64,000 nucleotides of DNA, from the NCBI RefSeq assembly GCF_000160455.2, contig NZ_ACJX03000001.1, positions 1,560,001-1,624,000 on the forward strand, read 5' to 3'. Each line of letters starts with the position of its first letter. Position 1 is the stretch's first letter. The position numbers were made by a program, and so were the translations under genes. Origin of the DNA: Acetomicrobium hydrogeniformans ATCC BAA-1850. GTDB taxonomy: Bacteria > Synergistota > Synergistia > Synergistales > Acetomicrobiaceae. Below, one piece after another: positions 1-7,010 of the stretch. Below the pieces are notes generated by a model that saw nothing but the letters and a program-made list of their open reading frames with translations, ran no database searches and had not been told where the DNA came from.

Positions 1-1
1 G

Positions 2-895
2 GGAGACGGCAGCCAAATAGAAATGTCGATACAGGGCGCGGAGCCTTTTGTAACGAAAAGGATTCATATCGTTCATACCGATGAGTTCATTACCATGGAC
101 GAATCCCCAACAGTAGCTTTTAGAAAGAAAAAAAAGGCCAGCATTAGGATGGTAATGGATATGGTGAAAAGCGGCGATGCTCAGGGGTGCATATCGGCGG
201 GCAATACGGGAGCTGTCGTGGCCGGGGGCGTGTTAATTTTGGGCAGAATTGAGGGCATAGACAGGCCCGGCTTGGGAGTTCCCATACCATTGCCCAACAG
301 GATTACCCTTCTCATAGATGTTGGGGCAACAGTTCGCTGTAAGCCCATTAACCTTTATCAGTTCGCCATCATGGGGGAGATCTACATGAAGAATACCTTG
401 GGTGTCAAATCCCCTGTCGTCGCTTTGCTCTCCAATGGCGAAGAGGAGATAAAAGGCGATGAGGTCGTCTGCGAAGCCAGGAACATGTTGGCCGGAGGCA
501 ACATGGAGTTTATGGGATATGTCGAAGGCAAGGACATACCCTTGGGAGTGGCCGATGTGGTTGTTTGCGACGGCTTTACGGGAAACGCGTTGTTGAAGTT
601 CATCGAAGGCGTGGGCGAAGCGTTGTATAAGTTGTTAAAAGAAGAGATGGAACAACGGGTTCTCCCTAAAGTCGGATTTCTTTTTTTATTGCCCATGCTC
701 AAGGAGATTTGGGGGCGTTTCGACTACGAAAAATATGGCGGGACCCCCCTGCTCGGCGTTAACGGAGTGGTCATAAAGGCTCACGGACGGTCGAAAGCGA
801 GGGCCATTGACAACGCATTGAAGGTCGCCAGTGATTTTGCAAATCATCGAGGCGTTGATTTGATTAGAGACGGCTTGGATCGAGGGGGGATGTAG
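2..895 (+). CDS. plsX: Phosphate acyltransferase PlsX (5' truncated by window edge)
   Basis: PlsX makes acyl-phosphate from acyl-ACP, the donor for PlsY in phospholipid synthesis. It is a peripheral cytoplasmic enzyme. The reading frame is open from base 2 without a start, and the residues before the first ATG (base 23) still read like the family (GDGSQIE). The gene is therefore cut by the window, and about 297 of the usual 330-345 residues are visible. Family landmarks are SAGNTGA, LIDVGATVRCKP (usually GANVDCKP), QFAIMGEIY, DVVVCDGFTGNALLK and GGTPLLGVNGVVIKAHG. The stop is followed within two bases by fabH, as in the common plsX-fabH-fabD-fabG-acpP-fabF cluster. Identity is secure; only the 5' end is unknown. 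Confidence 0.93.
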   Translation, partial: GDGSQIEMSIQGAEPFVTKRIHIVHTDEFITMDESPTVAFRKKKKASIRMVMDMVKSGDAQGCISAGNTGAVVAGGVLILGRIEGIDRPGLGVPIPLPNRITLLIDVGATVRCKPINLYQFAIMGEIYMKNTLGVKSPVVALLSNGEEEIKGDEVVCEARNMLAGGNMEFMGYVEGKDIPLGVADVVVCDGFTGNALLKFIEGVGEALYKLLKEEMEQRVLPKVGFLFLLPMLKEIWGRFDYEKYGGTPLLGVNGVVIKAHGRSKARAIDNALKVASDFANHRGVDLIRDGLDRGGM

Positions 896-896
896 T

Positions 897-1895
897 GTGG
901 CTGTTTTTAACGGAAGGCCGGTATCCCTATTGGGTAGCGGCATGTACGTTCCCGAGAAGGTCTTGACAAATAAAGACCTCGAGAAAATTGTTGATACTAA
1001 CGATGAATGGATCAGGACGCGTACAGGCATCGTTGAGAGGAGGGTCGCATCCGACGATCAAGTTACTAGCGATTTGGCTTACCTGGCGGCCCTCGAGGCC
1101 TTGAGGTCATGTTCTCTTAGCCCTAAAGATTTAGATATGGTTATCGTGGCGACAAATACGCCCGACACCATATTTCCTTCTGTGGCTGCCAAGGTTCAGG
1201 GGAGGTTAGCCGCCACAAAAGCGGGAGCAAGCGACATACAATCCGGTTGCACCAGCAGCGTTTACGCCCTAACTTATGCAGCTGCAGGTATTGCTTCGTT
1301 TCTCTGGGAGAGAGTGCTGGTGATAGGGGCCGAAGTTTTGACGAGGCTGCTCAATTGGGAGGACAGGTCTACCTGCGTTTTATTTGGTGATGGCGCCGGA
1401 GCTGTTGTTTTGGGAGTTAGCCCTGACGACAAAAACAGGGTGATATCGGCTTCCCTAAGAAGCGATGGCACGAAAAGCGACCTGATCATTTTGCCCGGAG
1501 GTTTGGTGGAATGCCCCGCCTCGGTGGAGATGATAGAGAAAAAATTACATACGATTCATATGAAGGGCAACGATGTGTTCAAGTTCGTGAACAAGGAATT
1601 ACCGCCCTTTTTGTCGGAGTTTTGCGATGAATCGGGATTAGCTCTTGACGATGTGGACTGGTGGATATTTCATCAAGCAAACTACCGGATCGTGGAAAGC
1701 GTACTGAGGCGCCTCGACGTTTCCATGGATAAAGCTATACTGAACGTGGATAAGTATGGGAACACCTCCTCAGCCTCCGTTTTTCTGGCCTTCCATGAGG
1801 CCAAGGCTGAGGGAAAGGTGAAGAGGGGAGACAAGGTAGTCATGGTGAGCTTCGGGTCGGGGATGACTTACGGGGCCACATTGATAGAGGTATGA
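897..1895 (+). CDS. fabH: Beta-ketoacyl-ACP synthase III (FabH)
   Basis: FabH condenses acetyl-CoA (or a branched acyl-CoA) with malonyl-ACP to start fatty-acid synthesis. The 332-residue protein has normal length. It carries the catalytic triad Cys118 (DIQSGCTSSVYAL), His259 (IFHQAN) and Asn289 (GNTSSAS), plus the early motif TNDEWIRTRTGI. The start is a GTG placed one base after the plsX stop. The nucleophile context GCTSS is unlike the usual ACAGF or ACSGF, although the three catalytic residues are intact. This could affect primer choice, which is inference. The 3' end overlaps an ATG (base 1892) upstream of fabK. Confidence 0.95.
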   Translation: MAVFNGRPVSLLGSGMYVPEKVLTNKDLEKIVDTNDEWIRTRTGIVERRVASDDQVTSDLAYLAALEALRSCSLSPKDLDMVIVATNTPDTIFPSVAAKVQGRLAATKAGASDIQSGCTSSVYALTYAAAGIASFLWERVLVIGAEVLTRLLNWEDRSTCVLFGDGAGAVVLGVSPDDKNRVISASLRSDGTKSDLIILPGGLVECPASVEMIEKKLHTIHMKGNDVFKFVNKELPPFLSEFCDESGLALDDVDWWIFHQANYRIVESVLRRLDVSMDKAILNVDKYGNTSSASVFLAFHEAKAEGKVKRGDKVVMVSFGSGMTYGATLIEV

Positions 1896-1906
1896 GGTGG
1901 ATGAGG

Positions 1907-2854
1907 ATGTTTAAAAAGACGAGAATTCAAGAGTTGCTTGGATTGGAGTACCCCATCTTTCAGGGCGGTATGGCCTGGGTCGCCAATGCCGATCTGGCCG
2001 CCGCAGTGAGCAACGGAGGAGGGCTCGGCGTCATAGCTGCGGGGAACATGCCTCCGGAATTGTTGGACAGGGAGATAAAGAGGGCAAAAAGCATGACCGA
2101 CAGGCCCTTTGCCGTTAACATAATGCTCATGTCTCCCACGGCAGAGGCCGCAATCGAGGTGGTCGCCGAAAATCGCGTCCCCGTGGTGACCACAGGCGCA
2201 GGTAGCCCCGGGAAGGTGATAGAAAGGCTGAAACCCTTGGGCACCATAATAATTCCGGTGATAGCTTCTGTAGCTCATGCGAAGAGGGTGGAAAAGCAGG
2301 GAGCCGATGCTGTGGTTGCCGAAGGAACCGAGGCCGGAGGTCATATAGGCGAGCTAACGACAATGGTCCTCGTGCCTCAGGTAGCAGATGCCGTTAGCAT
2401 TCCCGTCGTTGCCGCTGGCGGCATAGCTGACGGACGCGGCGTCGTTGCGGCCTTTGCTCTTGGGGCCGAGGGCGTGCAGGTAGGGACGCGTTTCGTCTGT
2501 GCCGTCGAAAGTCCTGCCCATGAGGCCTACAAGCGCATGATCATCGAGGCCACTGACAGGTCTACCGTCGTTACAGGACGCACGACGGGCCATCCCGTAA
2601 GGTGTATTAAGAACAAATTGACGAGAAGATTTGAGGAAATGGAAGCAGCAGGAGTCAGCCTGGAAGAGCTGGAGGCGCTTGGAGCGGGAAAGCTCAGGGC
2701 AGCCGTGACAGATGGCGACGTGGAGTGGGGGTCGGTGATGGCCGGCCAATCCGCCGGTCTAGTCAAAAAGGTTCAGCCCGCTGCAGAGATTATCAAAGAG
2801 CTTTTCAGCGACGCTGAAAGGATCCTTCGAGGCCTAGAAAATCGTTTAGAGTAA
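1907..2854 (+). CDS. fabK: Enoyl-ACP reductase II, FMN-dependent (FabK)
   Basis: FabK reduces trans-2-enoyl-ACP in the last step of each elongation cycle, using FMN and NAD(P)H. It replaces FabI in several anaerobes and streptococci. The sequence opens MFKKTRIQELL and continues with YPIFQGGMAWVA, VTTGAGSPGK, EGTEAGGHIG, AAGGIADGRG and VQVGTRF, a TIM-barrel nitronate-monooxygenase-like fold. Start 1907 is chosen because GAGGTGG (1894-1900) sits six bases upstream; in-frame ATGs at 1892 and 1901 are alternatives, and 1892 would overlap the fabH stop as ATGA. The length of 315 residues is close to characterised FabK. The fab cluster location supports FabK rather than a stand-alone nitronate monooxygenase. 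Confidence 0.93.
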   Translation: MFKKTRIQELLGLEYPIFQGGMAWVANADLAAAVSNGGGLGVIAAGNMPPELLDREIKRAKSMTDRPFAVNIMLMSPTAEAAIEVVAENRVPVVTTGAGSPGKVIERLKPLGTIIIPVIASVAHAKRVEKQGADAVVAEGTEAGGHIGELTTMVLVPQVADAVSIPVVAAGGIADGRGVVAAFALGAEGVQVGTRFVCAVESPAHEAYKRMIIEATDRSTVVTGRTTGHPVRCIKNKLTRRFEEMEAAGVSLEELEALGAGKLRAAVTDGDVEWGSVMAGQSAGLVKKVQPAAEIIKELFSDAERILRGLENRLE

Positions 2855-2877
2855 AAGCGGAAGAGAGGTGAAATCCC

Positions 2878-3831
2878 TTGGCATATGCGTTCGTTTTTCC
2901 GGGCCAAGGTGTCCAGGAAGTGGGCATGGGAAGGGAGTTTTACGACGAATTTACCGTCTCCAGGGAGATGTTCTTGCGAGCCGACGAAGCCCTTGGCTTT
3001 CCTCTTAGCAGGGTCATATTTGAGGGTCCCGAAGAGGAATTGACCAAGACCGAGTTCGCCCAGCCGGCTATTCTAACCGTCTCTATTGCCGCCTTCGAAG
3101 CGCTGAAGTCCATGCGGAAAGAGTTGGATCCCTCCTTCGTTGCCGGTCACAGTTTAGGGGAGTATACGTCCCTGGTCGCTTCGGGCGCCTTGAAACTTGA
3201 GGATGGAGTGAGGCTCGTCAATATTCGCGGCAAGCTCATGCAACAGGTCGTTCCCCTCGGCGTCGGTGCCATGGCTGCCATCATAGGATTGGACAAGGAA
3301 ACGGTCGAAGAAATATGCAGCCTCGCCTCGACGGCCGAATCTTTTTGTGAGCCCGCAAACTACAATTCGCCGCAACAGATCGTCCTCTCCGGACATGCCG
3401 AAGCGGTAAATCGCGCTATAGAACTGGCCAAGGAGAGAAAGGCAAAAAGGGCTGTTCCGTTAAAGGTAAGCGCCCCTTTCCACTCCTCATTGATGCGCCC
3501 AGTTGCTGAGGGGTTGAGCGAGGCCTTTAAAAGTTGCGAATGGAGAAGGCCCAAGTGGCCTGTAGTGGCAAACGTAAACGCCAAACCTCTTGAAAGCGTG
3601 GAAGAAATACAGAAGGCCCTGCTCCTTCAAAGCTATAGTCCCGTGTTATGGACCCAGTCGGTGGAGTTCATGAGGGGGGCGGGAGCAGATTCCTTCCTGG
3701 AGGTCGGCCCCGGCGGAGTGTTGACGGGCTTGATCAAAAAAATCGCTAAAGACGTCAAGGTTTACTCCCTCGATAGCCCGGAAAAATTAAAGGGAGCCCT
3801 TGATTTTTTGGGGGGTGCTCAAGTAGAATGA
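2878..3831 (+). CDS. fabD: Malonyl-CoA:ACP transacylase (FabD)
   Basis: FabD loads malonate onto ACP for FabH and FabF. Family motifs are FVFPGQGVQEVGMG at the N terminus, the nucleophile Ser92 in GHSLGEYTSL, Arg117 in the NIRGKLMQ segment and His202 in VSAPFHSSLM. The length of 317 residues is typical. The start is TTG, seven bases after GAGGTG (2865-2870). The 3' end overlaps fabG by four bases (ATGA), so the two are probably translationally coupled. Confidence 0.95.
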   Translation: MAYAFVFPGQGVQEVGMGREFYDEFTVSREMFLRADEALGFPLSRVIFEGPEEELTKTEFAQPAILTVSIAAFEALKSMRKELDPSFVAGHSLGEYTSLVASGALKLEDGVRLVNIRGKLMQQVVPLGVGAMAAIIGLDKETVEEICSLASTAESFCEPANYNSPQQIVLSGHAEAVNRAIELAKERKAKRAVPLKVSAPFHSSLMRPVAEGLSEAFKSCEWRRPKWPVVANVNAKPLESVEEIQKALLLQSYSPVLWTQSVEFMRGAGADSFLEVGPGGVLTGLIKKIAKDVKVYSLDSPEKLKGALDFLGGAQVE

Positions 3832-4574
3832 CTTCGGTTTGTAAGGTGGTCTTAATAACAGGTGCCAGCAGGGGTATAGGAAGGGCTATTGCACTGAAGA
3901 TGGGAAGTCTGGGCTATGTCGTTGCATTAAACTGCAGATCCTCGGCAGAACAGGCCGAGGAGGTAGCATCTGAGATAAGAAAGATGAATTCCGAGGCGAG
4001 AGTTTTCCTCGCCGACGTAGGGGATGCCAAAAGCGTCAAAGGGATGTTTGAGGCCATCAAAAGGGATCTGGGACCTGTCTCCATCCTGGTCAACAATGCC
4101 GGAGTCGTAAGGGACAACATTTTGCTTCGCATGAAGGACGAAGAATGGGATGATGTGTTAAGGGCAGATCTTACCTCTGCTTTCTACTGTACGAGGGAAG
4201 CTCTGCGGGATATGGCGAAGGCGAGATGGGGAAGGATAGTATACGTGAGTTCTGTAGTGGGCCTGATGGGAAACGCAGGTCAGTCCAATTACGCTGCAGC
4301 CAAGGCCGGGTTGGTGGGTTTTGCCAAAAGCGTCGCCAGGGAGTACGGCCCCAGAGCAGTAACGGCAAACGTGGTAGCGCCGGGGTTCATAGAGACGGAT
4401 ATGACTCAAAAGCTGGGAGACCAATATAGAGAGCAGTTTTTGAGCCGTGTGCCCCTCGGTCGTGCCGGCAGACCTGAGGATGTGGCGAACTTGGTGGCCT
4501 TTTTGGTCTCCGACGATGCCGAATACATCACCGGACAGGTGATAGCTGTAGATGGCGGAATGGTCATGTATTAG
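3828..4574 (+). CDS. fabG: 3-oxoacyl-ACP reductase (FabG)
   Basis: FabG is the NADPH-dependent ketoreductase of fatty-acid elongation, a short-chain dehydrogenase. Visible are the cofactor glycine motif TGASRGIGRA (11-20), NNAG (89-92) and the catalytic Ser142, Tyr155 and Lys159 in SNYAAAKAG. The C-terminal PGFIETDM and VDGGMVMY segments are also typical. The start codon overlaps the fabD stop. The location between fabD and acpP supports a fatty-acid role over other SDR functions. Confidence 0.95.
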   Translation: MTSVCKVVLITGASRGIGRAIALKMGSLGYVVALNCRSSAEQAEEVASEIRKMNSEARVFLADVGDAKSVKGMFEAIKRDLGPVSILVNNAGVVRDNILLRMKDEEWDDVLRADLTSAFYCTREALRDMAKARWGRIVYVSSVVGLMGNAGQSNYAAAKAGLVGFAKSVAREYGPRAVTANVVAPGFIETDMTQKLGDQYREQFLSRVPLGRAGRPEDVANLVAFLVSDDAEYITGQVIAVDGGMVMY

Positions 4575-4598
4575 TAATTTGGAAGGAGGTGAATAAAG

Positions 4599-4850
4599 AT
4601 GAGATTGGAAGAAATCCAGGAAAAACTCAAACAAATAGTAATGGACAGATTAGATGTCGATGAGGATCAGATCACGATGGAGGCCTCCTTCGTGGAGGAT
4701 TTGGGTGCCGATTCGCTCGATATCGTTGAACTCATCATGGGCATCGAAGAGGAGTTCGATATCGAGATCCCCGACGAGGACGCAGAAAAGCTTACTACCG
4801 TCGGAGGAGCATTGGAGTACATTAAGACCAAACTTGGTGTAGAAGAGTAA
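4599..4850 (+). CDS. acpP: Acyl carrier protein
   Basis: This 83-residue acidic protein has the phosphopantetheine attachment site DSLD, with Ser39, in [15 protein letters not shown]. It carries growing acyl chains for the Fab enzymes and PlsX. A near-perfect Shine-Dalgarno (GGAAGGAGGTGA, ending about seven bases before the ATG) predicts high translation, as expected for an abundant carrier. It is separated from fabF by a spacer containing a stable hairpin (4859-4886). Confidence 0.96.
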   Translation: MRLEEIQEKLKQIVMDRLDVDEDQITMEASFVEDLGADSLDIVELIMGIEEEFDIEIPDEDAEKLTTVGGALEYIKTKLGVEE

Positions 4851-4858
4851 AGGCATAG

Positions 4859-4886
4859 GGCTCTTGCAGGTCATCCCGCAAGAGCC
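4859..4886 (+). other. Intercistronic stem-loop between acpP and fabF
   Basis: A perfect 9-bp stem, GGCTCTTGC (4859-4867) with GCAAGAGCC (4878-4886), closes a 10-base loop. No T-run follows, so it is not a standard terminator. Such hairpins downstream of abundant mRNAs can block 3' exonucleases or cause partial termination, so it may set the ratio of acpP to fabF. The function is inferred. Confidence 0.6.
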
Positions 4887-4916
4887 TCTACACCACCAAT
4901 CGAAGGAGTGAACAAC

Positions 4917-6155
4917 TTGAGAAGAGTGGTGATAACTGGGGTTGGCGTCGTAAGTCCCATCGGAAACGGTAAAGATGAATTCTGGAAAGCCCTTGAGGAG
5001 GGCAAAAACGGCGTGGGATATATCACGCTTTTCGACGCCTCCGATTATCCTGTAAGAATAGCTGCCGAAGTGAAGGATTTTGATCCGGGACAGTGGCTTG
5101 AAAAAAAAGAAGCCAGAAAAACTGACAGGGTCATACATTTTGCCGTCGCGGCTTCGGATATGGCAATCAAAGACAGCGCTTTGGATTTGAGCATGGAGGA
5201 TCCGACGAGGGTTGGAGTCTACTTGGGGAGCGGCGAAGGCGGTATAGGGACGAGCTTTCAAAACATCAAGGCCTTGGTAGAGAAAGGCCCGAACAAGATT
5301 AGCCCCTTTTTCATTCCCATGATGATAAGCAATATGCCCGCTGCTTACGTGGCAATAAGATGCAACGCCAAGGGTCCAAGCCTATGTGCGGTAACAGCCT
5401 GCGCCACTGCGACGCATACCATAGGTGAGGCCATATACGCCATTAGAAGGGGAGAAGCAGACGTAATCCTTGCAGGAGGTGCGGAAGCGGCCATTACTCC
5501 CGTCGGGGTAGCGGGTTTTGCCGCCATGAAGGCGCTTTCTTCCAGGAACGACGACCCCGAGCACGCATCGCGTCCCTTCGATGTCGACCGAGACGGATTC
5601 GTTTTGGGCGAAGGTGCGGGAGTGCTTGTCCTGGAGGAGCTTGAACACGCCAAAAAGAGGAACGCCAGGATATACGGAGAACTTGTAGGTTACGGAAATA
5701 CCACCGACGCCTATCATATTACCGCTCCGGATCCCAATGGAGCAGGAGCAGTCAGGGCCATGAAGATGGCTATAGCCATGGCGGGTTGGGATCCTGCGGA
5801 GGTTGAGCTTATAAATGCCCACGGCACGTCCACGCCTTTAAACGATACGATGGAGGCCAAGGCGATAAGAGCCCTCTTCGGGGAGCACACAGACGATATT
5901 TTGGTCCATTCCACAAAATCAATGGTGGGACATGGCTTGGGTGCGGCTGGTGTCCTCGAGTTAATCGCTCTACTGATGGCCCTGGAAAAAGGCGTCGTCC
6001 ATCCAACCATCAACCTTGAAAAAATTGACGAAGAATGCCCCATCAATGTCGTGGGAAAATCTCCAGTATATAAGAAGATCAGCCGAGCTTTGTCGAACAA
6101 TTTCGGCTTCGGGGGGCATAATGCTGTTTTGGCAATACAAAGTTATGAAGGTTAA
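4917..6155 (+). CDS. fabF: Beta-ketoacyl-ACP synthase II (FabF)
   Basis: FabF elongates acyl-ACP with malonyl-ACP. The triad is Cys162 (VTACATATH), His302 (NAHGTSTPLNDTME) and His339 (KSMVGHGLGAAGV). The C-terminal NNFGFGGHNAV is also typical. TTG at 4917 is preferred because AAGGAG (4903-4908) lies eight bases upstream; a GTG at 4908 overlaps that Shine-Dalgarno. The N terminus MRRVVITGVG then matches the family, giving 412 residues. This is the last fab gene here; a terminator follows at 6193-6250. Confidence 0.95.
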   Translation: MRRVVITGVGVVSPIGNGKDEFWKALEEGKNGVGYITLFDASDYPVRIAAEVKDFDPGQWLEKKEARKTDRVIHFAVAASDMAIKDSALDLSMEDPTRVGVYLGSGEGGIGTSFQNIKALVEKGPNKISPFFIPMMISNMPAAYVAIRCNAKGPSLCAVTACATATHTIGEAIYAIRRGEADVILAGGAEAAITPVGVAGFAAMKALSSRNDDPEHASRPFDVDRDGFVLGEGAGVLVLEELEHAKKRNARIYGELVGYGNTTDAYHITAPDPNGAGAVRAMKMAIAMAGWDPAEVELINAHGTSTPLNDTMEAKAIRALFGEHTDDILVHSTKSMVGHGLGAAGVLELIALLMALEKGVVHPTINLEKIDEECPINVVGKSPVYKKISRALSNNFGFGGHNAVLAIQSYEG

Positions 6156-6192
6156 AGTACTGAGCTCTCTTTTTCGTTGTCGGACGATCAAG

Positions 6193-6250
6193 AAGGGAAG
6201 ATCCGCTCATGTGCCGAATGTTAAGCATGTGGTCTTCCCTTTTTATTTTT
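6193..6250 (+). terminator. Intrinsic terminator after the fab operon
   Basis: AAGGGAAGA (6193-6201) pairs with TCTTCCCTT (6233-6241), with additional CATG/CATG pairing inside a long loop. The run TTTTTATTTTT follows. It sits 37 bases after the fabF stop and ahead of the pyr promoter, separating the two operons. Confidence 0.75.
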
Positions 6251-6254
6251 ATGT

Positions 6255-6284
6255 AACTTTTATGCAACCGGTTGCATAAAAGTT
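6255..6284. promoter_or_regulatory. 30-bp perfect palindromic operator overlapping the pyr promoter
   Basis: Bases 6255-6284 read identically on both strands; the centre is TATGCAACCGGTTGCATA (6261-6278). The core TGCAACCGGTTGCA fits the TGNAANCGNTNNCA pattern of LacI/GalR-family operators (PurR and CcpA sites are of this type), with the central CG typical of that family. Its right half contains the -35 hexamer TTGCAT (6272-6277), so a bound repressor would block RNA polymerase. The regulator is not in the window. The structure is seen directly; the family assignment is inference. Confidence 0.75.
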
Positions 6285-6300
6285 TGCCCTCTGATATACT
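6272..6300 (+). promoter_or_regulatory. Sigma-70-type promoter of the pyr operon
   Basis: TTGCAT (6272-6277) and TATACT (6295-6300) are separated by exactly 17 bases. Transcription should start near 6307, about 35 bases before the leader-peptide start and 150 before pyrR. The -35 lies inside the 30-bp palindrome. Confidence 0.75.
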
Positions 6301-6341
6301 CTCTCCTAAAGGAGATATCTTTTGCGGGGAGGTAAATTATT

Positions 6342-6416
6342 GTGAAACAAATACTTGATAATAAAGGCAGAGCCCAACGAAGGGGTTGTCTTAAAAAGTT
6401 TCGAGAGCTTCCATGA
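6342..6416 (+). CDS. Putative pyr leader peptide (24 codons)
   Basis: A strong Shine-Dalgarno GGGGAGGT (6326-6333) lies eight bases before a GTG that opens a 24-codon frame, M-K-Q-I-L-D-N-K-G-R and so on to R-E-L-P, with stop TGA at 6414-6416. The stop is the last three bases of the left arm of the attenuator hairpin (6404-6437). A ribosome that follows polymerase closely to the stop would therefore occlude the hairpin. This is the geometry of the E. coli pyrL-pyrBI leader, where low UTP slows polymerase and lets the ribosome prevent termination. About 8 of the 20 bases just before the hairpin are T. The peptide has no recognisable function, so its role is probably its translation itself. Confidence 0.7.
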   Translation: MKQILDNKGRAQRRGCLKKFRELP

Positions 6417-6443
6417 GGTCTTTTTCATGGAAGCTCTTTTTTT
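6404..6443 (+). terminator. Intrinsic attenuator in the pyrR leader
   Basis: AGAGCTTCCATGA (6404-6416) pairs perfectly over 13 bp with TCATGGAAGCTCT (6425-6437), with an 8-base loop and T-run 6437-6443. It lies directly before the pyrR Shine-Dalgarno (6444-6450). Its 5' arm contains the end and stop codon of the leader peptide, implying translation-coupled readthrough. Control by PyrR binding is an alternative or additional possibility. Confidence 0.85.
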
Positions 6444-6458
6444 AGGGAGGTGGCGAGA

Positions 6459-6998
6459 GTGAAAGTCAAGGCTGTAGTGATGGACGAGAAGGAAATGGAT
6501 CTTACGATAAGAAGGATGGCCCATGAAGTTTTGGAGAAACTTGGCGGCACTGACGAAGCAGTCCTGGTGGGGATCCAAAGAAGAGGGGTATATCTTTCCC
6601 ACAGGATCAGGGATGTCATTAAATCCTCGGGTTATAAGGAACTTCCCTGCGGACAGCTGGATATAACCTTTTACAGGGATGATCTTTCGTTAATGGCCGA
6701 TCATCCGATGGTGCACAGCACGACCATGCCCGTGGACATAACGGGCAAGGATATAGTGCTGGTTGACGATGTTCTTTTCACGGGAAGGACGGTGAGAGCT
6801 GCCCTTGATGCCTTGATGGATATGGGAAGACCGAGGAAGGTTTTGCTGGCCGTTTTAGTGGACCGTGGGCACAGAGAGCTTCCCATTCATCCCGATGTGG
6901 TAGGAAGGGTTGTTCCCACTTCAAGGGATGAAGTCGTAGAAGTTTACGTCAGGGAGCTCGACGACAAGGACGGCATAGTCATAGCGGAGAAGGAGTAG
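6459..6998 (+). CDS. pyrR: Bifunctional pyr operon regulator / uracil phosphoribosyltransferase PyrR
   Basis: PyrR senses UMP/PRPP and in Bacillus binds pyr mRNA to promote termination; many members also have uracil phosphoribosyltransferase activity. The PRPP-binding segment VLVDDVLFTGRT is clear, as are GIQRRGVYL, ITFYRDDL and VDRGHRELPI. GTG at 6459 is chosen because AGGGAGG (6444-6450) lies eight bases upstream; a GTG at 6450 overlaps that Shine-Dalgarno. The length of 179 residues is normal. It is the first gene of the pyr operon, as in Firmicutes, but here the leader also encodes a peptide ending in the attenuator. Confidence 0.94.
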   Translation: MKVKAVVMDEKEMDLTIRRMAHEVLEKLGGTDEAVLVGIQRRGVYLSHRIRDVIKSSGYKELPCGQLDITFYRDDLSLMADHPMVHSTTMPVDITGKDIVLVDDVLFTGRTVRAALDALMDMGRPRKVLLAVLVDRGHRELPIHPDVVGRVVPTSRDEVVEVYVRELDDKDGIVIAEKE

Positions 6999-7010
6999 GG
7001 GGGTGGTTTT

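Noticed and set aside
382-702. Long antisense frames inside plsX and many other genes
   Set aside because: They lie opposite clearly conserved genes, lack Shine-Dalgarno sites and have low-complexity or Ser/Pro-rich translations typical of shadow frames.
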